NCBI RefSeq assembly: GCF_019977315.1
Contig: NZ_AP024652.1
Location: 2,480,001-2,544,000 of the forward strand
DNA length: 64,000 nt
From: Arthrobacter sp. StoSoilB22
GTDB lineage: Bacteria; Actinomycetota; Actinomycetes; Actinomycetales; Micrococcaceae
Direction of reading: 5' to 3'
Every line of letters starts with the position of its first letter. Positions within the stretch are counted from its first letter, which is position 1. The position numbers and the translations under genes were made by a program. This document shows positions 9,419-18,521 of this stretch, one piece after another. The notes under the pieces are model-generated. The model was not told the origin of the DNA. It did no database searches and saw only the letters and a list, made by a program, of their open reading frames with translations.

Positions 9419-9424
9419 TAGAGT
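9419..9424 (+). promoter_or_regulatory. -10 element for a leaderless aldo/keto reductase transcript
   Basis: TAGAGT fits TANNNT and ends 7 nt before the ATG at 9432. No good Shine-Dalgarno sits before that ATG. The preceding regulator gene ends only about 20 bp upstream. Confidence 0.4.
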
Positions 9425-9431
9425 CGTTGCT

Positions 9432-10328
9432 ATGAGATCCCCCACCAAGCTGACATCGAACAAGTTGGCACTCAACAACGGCGTACAGATGGACCGCATG
9501 GGATACGGACTCTACAAAGTTCCCGCCACAGACGCCGAGGCATTGGTTGCCACAGCCTTGGGCGAGGGCTACCGGAGATTCGATACAGCAGCGATGTACG
9601 GCAACGAAGTGGGGGTGGGCCGGGCGCTTGGCGGTGCGATCGGAGACGCCGCTGAAGCGAACAGAGGTACCGGAGGCTCCGGCGAATCCGTGCACGCACT
9701 TGCGCGCGAAGACGTCTTCGTCACCACCAAGGTATGGAACGATGACCACGGCTACGATGCCACGCTCCGGGCGTTCGATACCTCCATCTCCAACCTCGGG
9801 CTGGACTTTGTGGACCTCTATCTCATCCACTGGCCCTGTGCCGGGCGGGGACTGTTTGCAGAGACCTACAAAGCATTGGAGACCCTGTACCGGGAGGGCA
9901 AAGTGCGGGCGATCGGTGTTTCCAATTTCCAGCCCGGACACCTTGAAGAACTCATGCAGAAGGCAGAAGTTGTCCCCGCGGTCAACCAGATCGAGCTGCA
10001 CCCTTGGCTGCAGCAAACCAGACTGCGGACCTTGCATGATCAGTTGGGAATCGCCACCGAGGCTTGGAGCCCCCTCGGCCGCGGGCAGGTCCTGGCTGAC
10101 CCTGCCATTGTGTCGCTCGCCGATAAGTACGGAAGAACTCCGGCACAGGTCATTTTGCGTTGGCATCTGCAACTGGGGAACCTGGTCATCCCCAAGGCAA
10201 GCTCGGCAGGACGGATCAAGGAAAACTATGCTGTCTTTGATTTTGAACTGGACGCCGCGGACATGGACGGCATAGCCGCGCTCGAACGGCACCATCGGAC
10301 CGGGTCCCACCCGGACAACGTGAACTAG
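9432..10328 (+). CDS. Aldo/keto reductase
   Basis: NADPH-dependent carbonyl reductase of the AKR superfamily, 298 residues, predicted cytosolic. The tetrad residues are visible: Asp51 and Tyr56 in YRRFDTAAMYGNE, Lys100 in VTTKVW, and His133 in LIHWP. Further motifs are IGVSNFQPGHLEEL, NQIELHPWLQQ, WSPLGRG and the coenzyme-binding IPKASSAGRIKEN. A Gly/Ala-rich stretch at about residues 68-92 lengthens the loop after the second strand compared with most relatives. I prefer ATG 9432 because of the -10 hexamer 7 nt upstream; ATG 9414 and GTG 9405 are in frame. The physiological substrate cannot be read from the sequence. The next gene follows after 10 bp. Confidence 0.9.
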   Translation: MRSPTKLTSNKLALNNGVQMDRMGYGLYKVPATDAEALVATALGEGYRRFDTAAMYGNEVGVGRALGGAIGDAAEANRGTGGSGESVHALAREDVFVTTKVWNDDHGYDATLRAFDTSISNLGLDFVDLYLIHWPCAGRGLFAETYKALETLYREGKVRAIGVSNFQPGHLEELMQKAEVVPAVNQIELHPWLQQTRLRTLHDQLGIATEAWSPLGRGQVLADPAIVSLADKYGRTPAQVILRWHLQLGNLVIPKASSAGRIKENYAVFDFELDAADMDGIAALERHHRTGSHPDNVN

Positions 10329-10338
10329 GAACCAAGCA

Positions 10339-11283
10339 ATGGACAATGTGGACACCGCGCACTCCCCCCAGGGTGCACAGGCCCCCAGTGAATTCTTCAG
10401 CAAATCCCTGGCGGGGCGGACGCGTGCCTCGGACGTTGAGGTGGACGGCAGCAACGTAGCGTACTGGACGTACGAGCCGGTCACTGTCTCTCCGATGACA
10501 CGCACCATTCTGGTCATCCATGGCTTCCGGGGAGACCACCACGGGCTGTTGCGCGTCGCTGATCAACTTCCGGAAATGCGCATCATCATGCCGGACTTGC
10601 CTGCCTTCGGCAGCTCAGAACCTTTCGTTGAGGACGAACACAGCGTTGAACGCTACGGAAAGTTCATCTCCGGTTTCATGGCGGCGCTCGGCTTGGATCA
10701 CAAAACTGTCCTGCTTGGGCACTCCTTCGGATCAATCGTCGCCAGCCATTTTGCCGCGGCGAATCCGGGAGTCGTCTACCCGCTGATCCTGATCAACCCA
10801 ATCGCTGCGCCGGCATTGGAGGGTCCCAAGGGCCTCATGACAAAGCTTGCGGTGCTCTACTACCAGGCCTCCGCCAAACTTCCCCGCCCTCTGGGACTGG
10901 CGGTGCTGAGGAATCGGCTGATCGTTCGCATCATGAGCATCACCATGGCCAAAACCAACGACAAGAACCTGCGCCGTTTCATCCATGCCCAGCACGACGC
11001 CTACTTCAGTGCCTTCGCAGACAGAAAAAGCCTGCTCGAATCGTTCAAGGCTTCCGTCTCAGGCAACGTGGCCGAGGTCGCCGAACAGCTAACTCTTCCC
11101 GTGCTGCTGGTCGCCGGCGAGAAGGATGAAATAGCCACCCTTCCCAACCAGTACAAACTCATGAGACGCCTACCCGAGGCAAAGCTGGAAGTGATTCCCG
11201 GCGTCGGGCATTTAATCCACTATGAGACGCCGGTTCCGGCGGCAGAAGCAATCCGCACCTTTCTGGAGGAACATCCCGCGTGA
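10339..11283 (+). CDS. Alpha/beta hydrolase
   Basis: 314 residues with an alpha/beta-hydrolase fold. The oxyanion-hole strand is ILVIHGFRGDHHGL (about 57-70), the nucleophile elbow is GHSFGS with Ser129, the acid is probably in AGEKDEIA, and the catalytic His is in GVGHLIHYE near the C-terminus. There is no signal peptide, so it is probably cytosolic. It sits between an aldo/keto reductase (10 bp upstream) and a glycosyltransferase whose GTG start overlaps its stop by 4 bp, so the last two are translationally coupled. The substrate is unknown. Confidence 0.88.
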   Translation: MDNVDTAHSPQGAQAPSEFFSKSLAGRTRASDVEVDGSNVAYWTYEPVTVSPMTRTILVIHGFRGDHHGLLRVADQLPEMRIIMPDLPAFGSSEPFVEDEHSVERYGKFISGFMAALGLDHKTVLLGHSFGSIVASHFAAANPGVVYPLILINPIAAPALEGPKGLMTKLAVLYYQASAKLPRPLGLAVLRNRLIVRIMSITMAKTNDKNLRRFIHAQHDAYFSAFADRKSLLESFKASVSGNVAEVAEQLTLPVLLVAGEKDEIATLPNQYKLMRRLPEAKLEVIPGVGHLIHYETPVPAAEAIRTFLEEHPA

Positions 11284-12380
11284 AAATTGTCATCGATGCC
11301 CGCTTTACCCGAACGGACCACCACGATGGCATCAGCCGCTACGGTTCCAGCCTCATAGCCGCAACGTCCAAAATCGCCGACGTCACCATGCTGATCAGCG
11401 ACAAACGCCAACTGGCCCTGCTGCCCGACGTTCCGTATGTGATGGTCAACAGCCCCTTGTCTCCTTTGGAGTTGTTCGTCGCGCGCAAGGTCAACCCCCT
11501 GGGCGCTGACGTGGTGGTGTGTCCCATGCAGACCATGGGCACCTTGGGCCGCCGGTACGGGCTGGTATTGACCCTCCACGACCTCATTTACTACGAGCAC
11601 CCGACTCCCCCGGGCTTCCTGCCAGCCCCGGTGCGCCTGTTGTGGAGGCTTTACCACAAGGCCTTTTGGCCGCAGCGGCTCCTACTCAACCGCGCGGACA
11701 TCGTAGCCACCATCAGCCGCACTACCGAGGCGCTCATGGCCAAGTACAGGCTGACAAAGCGGCCCGTGCGGATTGTGGGCAACGCACCCCAACCCGGTCA
11801 AAAGCCTCGCGCGCCTGAAGCCGGCGCGGACAAGTCCCTGCTCTACATGGGTTCTTTCATGCCGTACAAGAACGTGGAAACCATGATCCGGGGCATGTCC
11901 GGCCTGCACCAGTACACCCTTCACCTGCTGAGCAGGATCACTCCGCAGCGCAAGGCAGAATTGGAGGCGATGGTTCCTGAAGGAGCCAAGGTGGTATTCC
12001 ACAACGGTGTTACTGATGGAGAGTACGACGAACTCCTGCTCAGGGCCACAGCGCTGATCAGCCTCTCACGCGCCGAGGGCTACGGCCTGCCGTTGGTGGA
12101 GGCCATGGCCCTGGGAACCCCTGTGATCGCAAGCGATATACCGATCTTCCGTGAAGTCGGCGGTAATGCCGTCAGCTACGTAGACCCGGAGTCACCCGTG
12201 GAGTTCGCGGCGGCTGTAACTGCGCTGGGCGAGGAATCTCTCTGGCAGGAACGCTCCCGCAGGTCCGCAGAGCGTGCGGCAGAGTTCAACTGGGACGAAT
12301 CGGCGCGGCAGCTCCTTGCTGCAGCCGAGGAAGTGGTAGCCCTGCGTCAGAGGACGTCCACCCCGTCCAGGCGCAACTGA
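11280..12380 (+). CDS. Glycosyltransferase, GT4-like
   Basis: 366 residues. The C-terminal GT4 donor-binding half is clear: LLYMGSFMPYKN starts the second Rossmann domain near residue 181, followed by FHNGVTDGEYDELL, the SRAEGYGLPLVEAMALGTPVIASD motif with the E-x7-E nucleotide-sugar site, and FREVGGNAVSYVDP. The N-terminal half contains LVLTLHDLIYYEHP and IVATISRTTEALM. No membrane segment is obvious. It starts with GTG inside the end of the hydrolase gene. Its last 34 bp overlap the 3' end of priA on the opposite strand. Acceptor and donor cannot be told from context. Confidence 0.88.
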   Translation: MKIVIDARFTRTDHHDGISRYGSSLIAATSKIADVTMLISDKRQLALLPDVPYVMVNSPLSPLELFVARKVNPLGADVVVCPMQTMGTLGRRYGLVLTLHDLIYYEHPTPPGFLPAPVRLLWRLYHKAFWPQRLLLNRADIVATISRTTEALMAKYRLTKRPVRIVGNAPQPGQKPRAPEAGADKSLLYMGSFMPYKNVETMIRGMSGLHQYTLHLLSRITPQRKAELEAMVPEGAKVVFHNGVTDGEYDELLLRATALISLSRAEGYGLPLVEAMALGTPVIASDIPIFREVGGNAVSYVDPESPVEFAAAVTALGEESLWQERSRRSAERAAEFNWDESARQLLAAAEEVVALRQRTSTPSRRN

Positions 12381-14458
12381 ACGGGTCCTGAGGTCCGCTT
12401 GGCGGCGCTGGCTGCCTTCACGGCCCGCATAGCACGCGTGGTTTCCGCAGCGTCTCCGTAGGGAATGAAGTAGAGCGTCCTGACGTCAGCATCAGCCTCA
12501 GCGCCTGACGATTGCCCGCCGGACAGCTGACCGCTGCCGGAGAACACTACGGGCGCAGGCCCGGCTTTTCGGAGTTTTGCTGCCGAGGCCAGCCCGGCGT
12601 TGGACTCCAAGGCGTCGCTGAAATGCGCGACGTCGGCCCTTGCCCCGGTCACGGAAGCTACCCTGACTGCAGGAGGCAGCTGAAGTTCCTTCCGAAGCGC
12701 CAGTTCACGTGAGGCAAAGCCGGAGGCGTCCCACCGCAACAGTGCCCCCGTCGCCGCCGTGTCGTCAGCGGTGATCACTACAAGTCCACCTTGAGTGGCC
12801 GGCTTCACCAGGGAGGCGGCGTTGAACCATCGGCGAACCGTATCCTCTCCCGCCCGCAGGTTCTCCCGCCGAAGTAACGAGTTGCCGTCCAGCAACAGGG
12901 CGGCCGCGTAACCGTTGGGCGCAACAGGCTCAGCGCCCACCGTTGCGACCACCAGAGCGGGAGTATCCGGCACACTGGCCTTGACGTGCTCGCCTGAAGA
13001 GGTCACCACCGCTTTACCGGGAAAAGCCCGTCCCAGTTCTTCGGCCGTCCGCATCACGCCAGCTGCTCCCCGGCGGAGTCGTGTTCCACTGCAGTGCGTG
13101 CAGCGCCATTGCGGGGCCGGCGTGGAGCACCACCGGCATGCCGGCATGGCCGAGCTGCTTGATACGGCCAGCGGCCCCTGACAGGCATTGCAGCGGGCAA
13201 GTTCCCGGCACGTCTCGCATACCAACGACGGGGCGTATCCGGCCCGGGCCACTTGGACCAGGACAGGACCCCGCTCCAGGCCCTCCTTGGCCGCCCGCCA
13301 CGCTGCGCCCGGCAAGCGCGCAATACGTGCCAGAGGATCACGTTCTTGTTCAAAACTGTCAGCGGTATTGAGAACTCTGGGTGCTGTGGCGCGGACAGTA
13401 CGTCGCGGCGCTTCAAGGGGCACCGCCCACTGCATTTCAACAAGGCGTTGGAGCTCGGTACTTCGGTTGTGGGAGGCCATGAGGCATGCGGCGTTCTCCT
13501 GCTCGGCACGCAACAGCAGTACTTCCCTGGTGTGCGCATAAGGTGCCCGTTGCTCGATGTGGAGGTCGTCGCCGTCGTCCCAACACACCACCAGACCCAG
13601 ATCGCGAACAGGAGCATAGGCCGCCGAACGGGTACCAATGGCCACTCCCGCTGTCCCGCTCAGTAGCCGCAGAAAGTTCCTATAGCGGGGAGTTTGCCCG
13701 TCGTCCGCCGTCAGCCGGGCGACGTCGGAAGACGGCAGGACGTTGGCAAGCGCCGCCTCCAACTGCTCAAGGTCCCTATAATCCGGCACCACCACAACCG
13801 CGCCACGTCCCGATTTACGAACTGTGGCAACGGCCGTAGCAATCATGGCCGGCCAACCATCGGGGCCGAATCCTTGGAGAGCTGTGAGGACAGCTTTGGG
13901 TGAACCACCACTGGCAAGGTGCTGCAGGTACGGCGCTCCGTTGGAGTACGCCGCCCACGCGCGGGCCTCCGTGAACGGTTTCAGGTCCGCTGCGTCGGCG
14001 TCGAGGTCCCCGGCCAAGAATTCCTTCTCCACCTTGGCCATACGGGGAGGGACAGCCGTCCGGAGAACATCGCTGAGCGTACCGGCGTACCGGGCAGCGA
14101 CCCTGCCGGCCAACTCGTTGATAGCCGGGGTCAGGACAGCAACCGGGGACACAACTTTATGCAGGGCCGTCAGCGGGTGGGCTGCATCCGAGTCCGCACG
14201 GCGCTCGACGATGTAACCATTGAGCTCCTGGCCGTTGAACTTCACTTTCACCCGAACACCGGGGACCGCAGTTTCGGAGAGCTCCGCGGGAACACTGTAG
14301 TCGAAAGGCCTGTCCAGGTGCGGCACGGAAGACTCCAGAACGACGCGCGCAACGGGATTCACAGCTGCCAACGGAGGTCCGTTGACAGGACCCCGGTCCG
14401 GGAAACCCTGCAGCAGCGATGGTTGAAGCAACGATGGCTGGGCCTCGTGTCCTGCCAT
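12347..14458 (-). CDS. priA: Primosomal protein N' (PriA), actinobacterial type without helicase core
   Basis: Replication-restart protein of 703 residues. The N-terminal PriA 3'-DNA-binding domain is recognisable (RVVLESSVPHLDRPFDYSVP, GVRVKVKFNGQELNGYIVER). About residues 411-460 hold eight cysteines in CETC, CNAC, CRWC and CTHC pairs, the two-zinc module of PriA. No Walker A GxGKT or DEAH box is present where the helicase domain should be; the equivalent region reads GRGAVVVVPDYRDLEQL. Many actinobacterial PriA proteins share this loss and are annotated only as probable PriA. The start ATG has GGAGG 6 nt upstream. It is downstream of metK on the same strand, after a hairpin. Confidence 0.93.
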   Translation of the reverse strand: MAGHEAQPSLLQPSLLQGFPDRGPVNGPPLAAVNPVARVVLESSVPHLDRPFDYSVPAELSETAVPGVRVKVKFNGQELNGYIVERRADSDAAHPLTALHKVVSPVAVLTPAINELAGRVAARYAGTLSDVLRTAVPPRMAKVEKEFLAGDLDADAADLKPFTEARAWAAYSNGAPYLQHLASGGSPKAVLTALQGFGPDGWPAMIATAVATVRKSGRGAVVVVPDYRDLEQLEAALANVLPSSDVARLTADDGQTPRYRNFLRLLSGTAGVAIGTRSAAYAPVRDLGLVVCWDDGDDLHIEQRAPYAHTREVLLLRAEQENAACLMASHNRSTELQRLVEMQWAVPLEAPRRTVRATAPRVLNTADSFEQERDPLARIARLPGAAWRAAKEGLERGPVLVQVARAGYAPSLVCETCRELARCNACQGPLAVSSSSAMPACRWCSTPAPQWRCTHCSGTRLRRGAAGVMRTAEELGRAFPGKAVVTSSGEHVKASVPDTPALVVATVGAEPVAPNGYAAALLLDGNSLLRRENLRAGEDTVRRWFNAASLVKPATQGGLVVITADDTAATGALLRWDASGFASRELALRKELQLPPAVRVASVTGARADVAHFSDALESNAGLASAAKLRKAGPAPVVFSGSGQLSGGQSSGAEADADVRTLYFIPYGDAAETTRAMRAVKAASAAKRTSGPVQLRLDGVDVL

Positions 14459-14511
14459 ACTTCACCTCCAACTCTGAGCGCAGAAAATGCACCACGCATT
14501 CTTAACCGGGA

Positions 14512-14544
14512 ATGCCCACAGCGGGATTGACCCGCTGCGGGCAT
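14512..14544 (-). terminator. Hairpin between metK and priA
   Basis: ATGCCCACAGCGGG-ATTGA-CCCGCTGCGGGCAT is a 14-bp stem with one A-C or wobble position and a 5-nt loop. It lies 75 nt after the metK stop and 54 nt before the priA start. There is no U-tract. Confidence 0.5.
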
Positions 14545-14619
14545 CTCTCTGGCTTCAGCCAACCACGAAGCACCGACAAAACAACATCAGCACTCAGGAC
14601 GGCTTGCAGGAACAACACC

Positions 14620-15849
14620 TCAGGCGTTGAAGTATTCCTTCAGGTCCGCCACCCGGTCCAGCCGTTCCCACGTGAAATCCGGGTCGTCGCGACCAAAGTG
14701 ACCGTGGGCCGCCGTCTTGGCATAGATGGGCCGTTTGAGATCCAGGGCGTCGATGATGGCCCGCGGACGGAGGTCGAACAGCTCATCGATTGCTTCACTG
14801 ATGCGGGCCGGATCAACGGTTTCCGTGCCGAACGTCTCAACGTAGGTTCCAACAGGGCGTGCCTGGCCGATTGCGTAGGCAATTTGGATCTCAGCACGCT
14901 TGGCCAGTCCGGCGGCCACAACATTCTTGGCAACCCACCGCATGGCGTAAGCTGCCGAGCGGTCCACCTTGGACGGATCCTTGCCGGAGAATGCGCCACC
15001 GCCGTGGCGTGCGAAACCACCGTAAGTGTCCACGATGATCTTTCGGCCTGTGAGCCCGGCATCGCCTACCGGACCACCAATGACGAACGCGCCCGCGGGG
15101 TTCAGAATGTTCGCAGCGTGTGCGATATCCAGGTTGGACGCCGACATGACGGGGTCGATCACATAGCTGGCCAAGTCCGCGCGCAGCTGCTCGAGGCTGG
15201 CGTCTTCAGCGTGCTGGCTGGAGATGACCACCGTTTCCACGGAAACCGGCCGGTCGCCGTCGTAACCTACCGTGACCTGTGTCTTGCCGTCCGGACGCAG
15301 GTAGGCCAGCTCGCCGTTCTTGCGGACTTCGGTGAGGCGTTCTGACAAACGGTGCGCCAGCCAGATGGGAGTTGGCATGTAGGACGCCGTCTCGTCGCTG
15401 GCATAGCCAAACATGATGCCCTGATCGCCGGCACCCTGGAGGTCATAGTCATCCTCCTGGCGGCCTTCGCGGGCCTCAAGTGAGTTGAACACGCCACCGG
15501 CGATGTCGTTTGACTGCTGGCCGATGGACACGGACACACCACAACGGGCGCCGTCGAAACCGTTGGCGGACGAGTCGTAGCCGATGCCCAGGATGGTTTC
15601 GCGGACAATCTGCGGAATTTCTACGTAAGCGTCGGTGGTGACCTCACCAGCCACGTGCACCAAACCTGTAGTGGCCATGGTTTCAACGGCCACACGGGAT
15701 TCAGGATCGGCAGCCAACAGGGCGTCCAGGATGGAGTCGCTGATTTGGTCGCAGATCTTGTCCGGGTGCCCTTCGGTGACCGATTCGGACGTGAAGAGCC
15801 TGAGCTTGGACGGGGTGCCATGGTGTTCATGGTGCAGCGGTAAAGTCAC
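14620..15849 (-). CDS. metK: S-adenosylmethionine synthetase
   Basis: Makes S-adenosylmethionine from methionine and ATP. 409 residues, normal for actinobacteria. Signature segments are [24 protein letters not shown] near the start, the [12 protein letters not shown] motif and the glycine-rich [20 protein letters not shown]-loop-like motif. The start is GTG at 15849 with AAGGTGG upstream. Its neighbour in the same direction is coaBC, 76 bp upstream. No SAM riboswitch was seen in that short interval. Confidence 0.97.
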   Translation of the reverse strand: MTLPLHHEHHGTPSKLRLFTSESVTEGHPDKICDQISDSILDALLAADPESRVAVETMATTGLVHVAGEVTTDAYVEIPQIVRETILGIGYDSSANGFDGARCGVSVSIGQQSNDIAGGVFNSLEAREGRQEDDYDLQGAGDQGIMFGYASDETASYMPTPIWLAHRLSERLTEVRKNGELAYLRPDGKTQVTVGYDGDRPVSVETVVISSQHAEDASLEQLRADLASYVIDPVMSASNLDIAHAANILNPAGAFVIGGPVGDAGLTGRKIIVDTYGGFARHGGGAFSGKDPSKVDRSAAYAMRWVAKNVVAAGLAKRAEIQIAYAIGQARPVGTYVETFGTETVDPARISEAIDELFDLRPRAIIDALDLKRPIYAKTAAHGHFGRDDPDFTWERLDRVADLKEYFNA

Positions 15850-15925
15850 TCGACCACCTTACTGGGTTGCGGGACGGCGGTATTTGCCGTGTGTCCCTTT
15901 GCTAAGAATTGGGGTGTGGGCTCAG

Positions 15926-17176
15926 TTACATGGCCGGGAAGACCCGGGTGAGTTCGGCCCCTACCCGATCAATGACGGCAGCGGCGACGTCGGCCTTCGA
16001 GCCGGCGGCTGACTCAGGGTCCGCACCGTGACCGGACAAGATAACGACGGAATTCTCATCCTGTCCGAACACCCGGCCAATGCCCACCTGGTTCACCACC
16101 AGGAGGTCACAGCCCTTGCGCTTGAGCTTGGCTGTTGCATGCTCCAGGACGTCGCCATGGGCGTCACCGGTTTCGGCTGCGAACCCTACAATCAACTGTT
16201 GGCCGCCATCGGCATTACGACGCTCCACGAGCTCGTGCAGGATGTCCGGGTTCCGGATTAACCGCACAACGGGCGCGTCCTCGCCGTCCACCTTCTTGAT
16301 TTTCGTATCCGAGACCTCTGCCGGACGGAAGTCCGCCACGGCGGCTGCCATAATCACGACGTCGGAATCCGCCGCCGCTTTCAGCGCTGCCTCACGCAGT
16401 TCCAAGGCGGATTCAACGCGGACGAGCTCGACGCCGGCAGGCGGCTCAACGTCCATGTGAGCCGCGATAAATCTCACAGTTGCCCCGGCAGCCAAGGCTG
16501 CAGCAGCCAGTGCCGCACCCTGCTTGCCGGACGAGCGGTTTCCAAGGAACCGGACCGGGTCCAGAGCTTCACGCGTGCCACCGGCAGAGATCGTCACGAT
16601 CCGCTCTGCCAGCGTCTGCTCCGCGGCGGTAACAGCCTGGGTCTGTTCTGCGGCTTCTGTAAGAGCCATGGCCGCAGCAAAAATTGCCTCGGGCTCGGGC
16701 AGGCGTCCGGGACCCGAATCGGCACCCGTCAGGCGACCGGAGGCAGGCTCCAGCACGGTGACACCACGGCTGCGCAAGGTCTCCACGTTGGCTTGGGTTG
16801 CGGCGTGCTGCCACATTTCCGTGTGCATGGCGGGTGCAAACAGAACCGGCCCGTGGGCCATGAGGAGGGTGTTGGTAAGGAGGTCGCCCGCGTGTCCGGT
16901 TGCTGCTTTAGCCAAAAGGTCAGCGGTAGCAGGAGCAACTACTATCAGGTCTGCCTCATGCCCTAGACGGACATGATTGACCTTCTCGACGTCGTCAAAG
17001 ACGCTGTTGCTCACAGGGTTACCGGAGAGGGCTTCCCACGTGGCCACTCCGACGAATCGGGTAGCGGCTTCCGTAGGGATGACCGTCACCTTGTGACCGG
17101 ATTCAGTAAAAAGCCGGAGGAGCGATGCAACCTTATAGGCTGCGATCCCTCCCCCGACTCCGAGGACTATGCGCAC
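15926..17176 (-). CDS. coaBC: Bifunctional phosphopantothenoylcysteine decarboxylase / phosphopantothenate-cysteine ligase
   Basis: Catalyses two successive steps of coenzyme A synthesis. 416 residues. The N-terminal CoaC flavoprotein half shows VGGGIAAYK, the active-site His in VNHVRLGHEADL, and PAMHTEMW in place of the PAMNxxMW of other groups. The CoaB half shows ISAGGTREALDPVRFLGNRSSGKQG, AAAVADFRP and IKK. The start is GTG with GGAGG 4 nt upstream. It is placed 27 bp after rpoZ, the common actinobacterial order gmk-rpoZ-coaBC-metK. Confidence 0.96.
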   Translation of the reverse strand: MRIVLGVGGGIAAYKVASLLRLFTESGHKVTVIPTEAATRFVGVATWEALSGNPVSNSVFDDVEKVNHVRLGHEADLIVVAPATADLLAKAATGHAGDLLTNTLLMAHGPVLFAPAMHTEMWQHAATQANVETLRSRGVTVLEPASGRLTGADSGPGRLPEPEAIFAAAMALTEAAEQTQAVTAAEQTLAERIVTISAGGTREALDPVRFLGNRSSGKQGAALAAAALAAGATVRFIAAHMDVEPPAGVELVRVESALELREAALKAAADSDVVIMAAAVADFRPAEVSDTKIKKVDGEDAPVVRLIRNPDILHELVERRNADGGQQLIVGFAAETGDAHGDVLEHATAKLKRKGCDLLVVNQVGIGRVFGQDENSVVILSGHGADPESAAGSKADVAAAVIDRVGAELTRVFPAM

Positions 17177-17203
17177 GTGACCTCCGTCAACAGGCAGTCT
17201 TTA

Positions 17204-17464
17204 TTATTCTGCAGGCTCGATCGGCGTGGAAACCAGCAAGCCTTCGTTGATCTCGCGCAGAGCGATGGACAACGACTTCTCGTTCAGCTTGGTGTCAACC
17301 AACGGGCCGACGTACTCGAACAGGCCCTCGTGCAGCTGAGCGTAGTAGGCATTGATCTGGCGGGCGCGCTTGGCGCCGAAGATGACCAGGCCGTACTTGG
17401 AATCAGCAGCCTCAAGCAGCGAATCGATCGGCGGGTTGATGATGCCTTCAAGGTTCGTGGACAC
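17204..17464 (-). CDS. rpoZ: RNA polymerase omega subunit
   Basis: Small subunit that helps assemble and stabilise the beta' subunit. 86 residues with the omega core [26 protein letters not shown] and the C-terminal [15 protein letters not shown]. The start is GTG with GGAG 5 nt upstream. It lies 39 bp downstream of gmk and upstream of coaBC in one probable transcript. Confidence 0.95.
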   Translation of the reverse strand: MSTNLEGIINPPIDSLLEAADSKYGLVIFGAKRARQINAYYAQLHEGLFEYVGPLVDTKLNEKSLSIALREINEGLLVSTPIEPAE

Positions 17465-17503
17465 GAATTCTCCAAATTTTAGCGGGCCAACAAATGCAAG
17501 CGC

Positions 17504-18076
17504 TTAGCGCTGGTGCGGGGTAAGCCCCATGAGTGAAACAAGCTCGTCCGCTGCCCGGCGAACGTCGTCATTGATGACGGTGTGGTCAAACTCCGGTTCA
17601 GCAGCAAGTTCCAGTTTAGCGGTTTCCAGCCTGCGCTGCTGTTCCTCGGGAGTTTCGGTGCCGCGGCCCACCAGTCGGCGAACCATTTCGTCCCAGCTGG
17701 GCGGCGCCAGGAACACAAAATTCGCGTCCGGGACGGCAGCTTTTACCTGTCGCGCGCCCTGGAGGTCGATCTCCAGAAGTACAGACTTACCGTCTGCAAT
17801 AGCGGCATCAACTGTGCTTCGAAGGGTCCCGTAGCGGTTCTGGCCATGCACCACAGCCCACTCCAGGAGTTCACCCTCTGCCACCAGGGAGTCGAACTCC
17901 TCAGCAGACTTGAAAAAATAGTGGACCCCGTCCTTTTCACCCGGACGCGCAGCCCTGGTGGTTGCCGAGACTGAGAGCCAAACCTCTGGATAGTTGTCCC
18001 TGATGTAGGTGGATACGGTTCCCTTGCCAACGGCAGTGGGGCCTGCAAGGACAGTCAGTCCGGGTTTCTTGCTCAC
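17504..18076 (-). CDS. gmk: Guanylate kinase
   Basis: Converts GMP and ATP to GDP and ADP. 190 residues. The P-loop [13 protein letters not shown] is at residues 9-21, followed by the GMP-binding [21 protein letters not shown] and the [13 protein letters not shown] segment. The start is GTG with AAGGA upstream. It follows mihF by about 20 bp and precedes rpoZ. The enzyme links purine salvage and GTP/ppGpp pools; in other bacteria it can be inhibited by (p)ppGpp. Confidence 0.96.
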   Translation of the reverse strand: MSKKPGLTVLAGPTAVGKGTVSTYIRDNYPEVWLSVSATTRAARPGEKDGVHYFFKSAEEFDSLVAEGELLEWAVVHGQNRYGTLRSTVDAAIADGKSVLLEIDLQGARQVKAAVPDANFVFLAPPSWDEMVRRLVGRGTETPEEQQRRLETAKLELAAEPEFDHTVINDDVRRAADELVSLMGLTPHQR

Positions 18077-18097
18077 GGATTCCTTCGGGGAGATGCG

Positions 18098-18424
18098 TCA
18101 AACGCTTTGCTGGGTATCCATAAAATCTACCAGCGCCCGGGCCTGATGAATTCCCAGGCCTCTGATGCGCCGCGATCCTGCAATGCCAATCTCCGCCATA
18201 ATCCCGGCAGCCCTGACGGGCCCGATACCCGGCAGGGCCTCCAACAACTCCACTACCCGCATGCGCGCAATCGCGTCGTCGGTGGCTCCGGAGGAAATCA
18301 ACTCAGCAATGCTGACTTCGCCGCGCTTGAGTCTCTCCTTGGCGGCGGCACGCACTGACCGCGCCTTGGCAGCTTTCTCAAGCGCATCTGAACGCTCCTG
18401 CGGTGTCAGCTCTTTAAGGCCCAC
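18098..18424 (-). CDS. mihF: Integration host factor, actinobacterial type (mIHF/sIHF)
   Basis: Nucleoid-associated DNA-binding protein found only in actinobacteria and unrelated to the alpha/beta IHF of proteobacteria. 108 residues. It has a basic helical N-terminus (TPQERSDALEKAAKARSVRAAAKERL) and a C-terminal helix-two-turn-helix with LLEALPGIGPVRAAGIM and SRRIRGLGIHQ. I place the start at GTG 18424 because the family begins with xLKELTPxxR and an AGGGG lies just upstream; an ATG eight codons earlier is in frame. It lies between pyrF and gmk, its conserved position. Confidence 0.93.
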   Translation of the reverse strand: MGLKELTPQERSDALEKAAKARSVRAAAKERLKRGEVSIAELISSGATDDAIARMRVVELLEALPGIGPVRAAGIMAEIGIAGSRRIRGLGIHQARALVDFMDTQQSV

Positions 18425-18521
18425 TGCCAAACCCCTGTCAGATCGCACATGTGATCCAGATCACGCGGACTGATCCTGAACTTACCGGCAGGGGCCCGGT
18501 TGCGCAATGAGCATGGACAAC

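Noticed and set aside
15850..15925. SAM riboswitch before metK
   Set aside because: The interval is only 76 bp, contains no recognisable SAM-I or SAM-II core and has no terminator.
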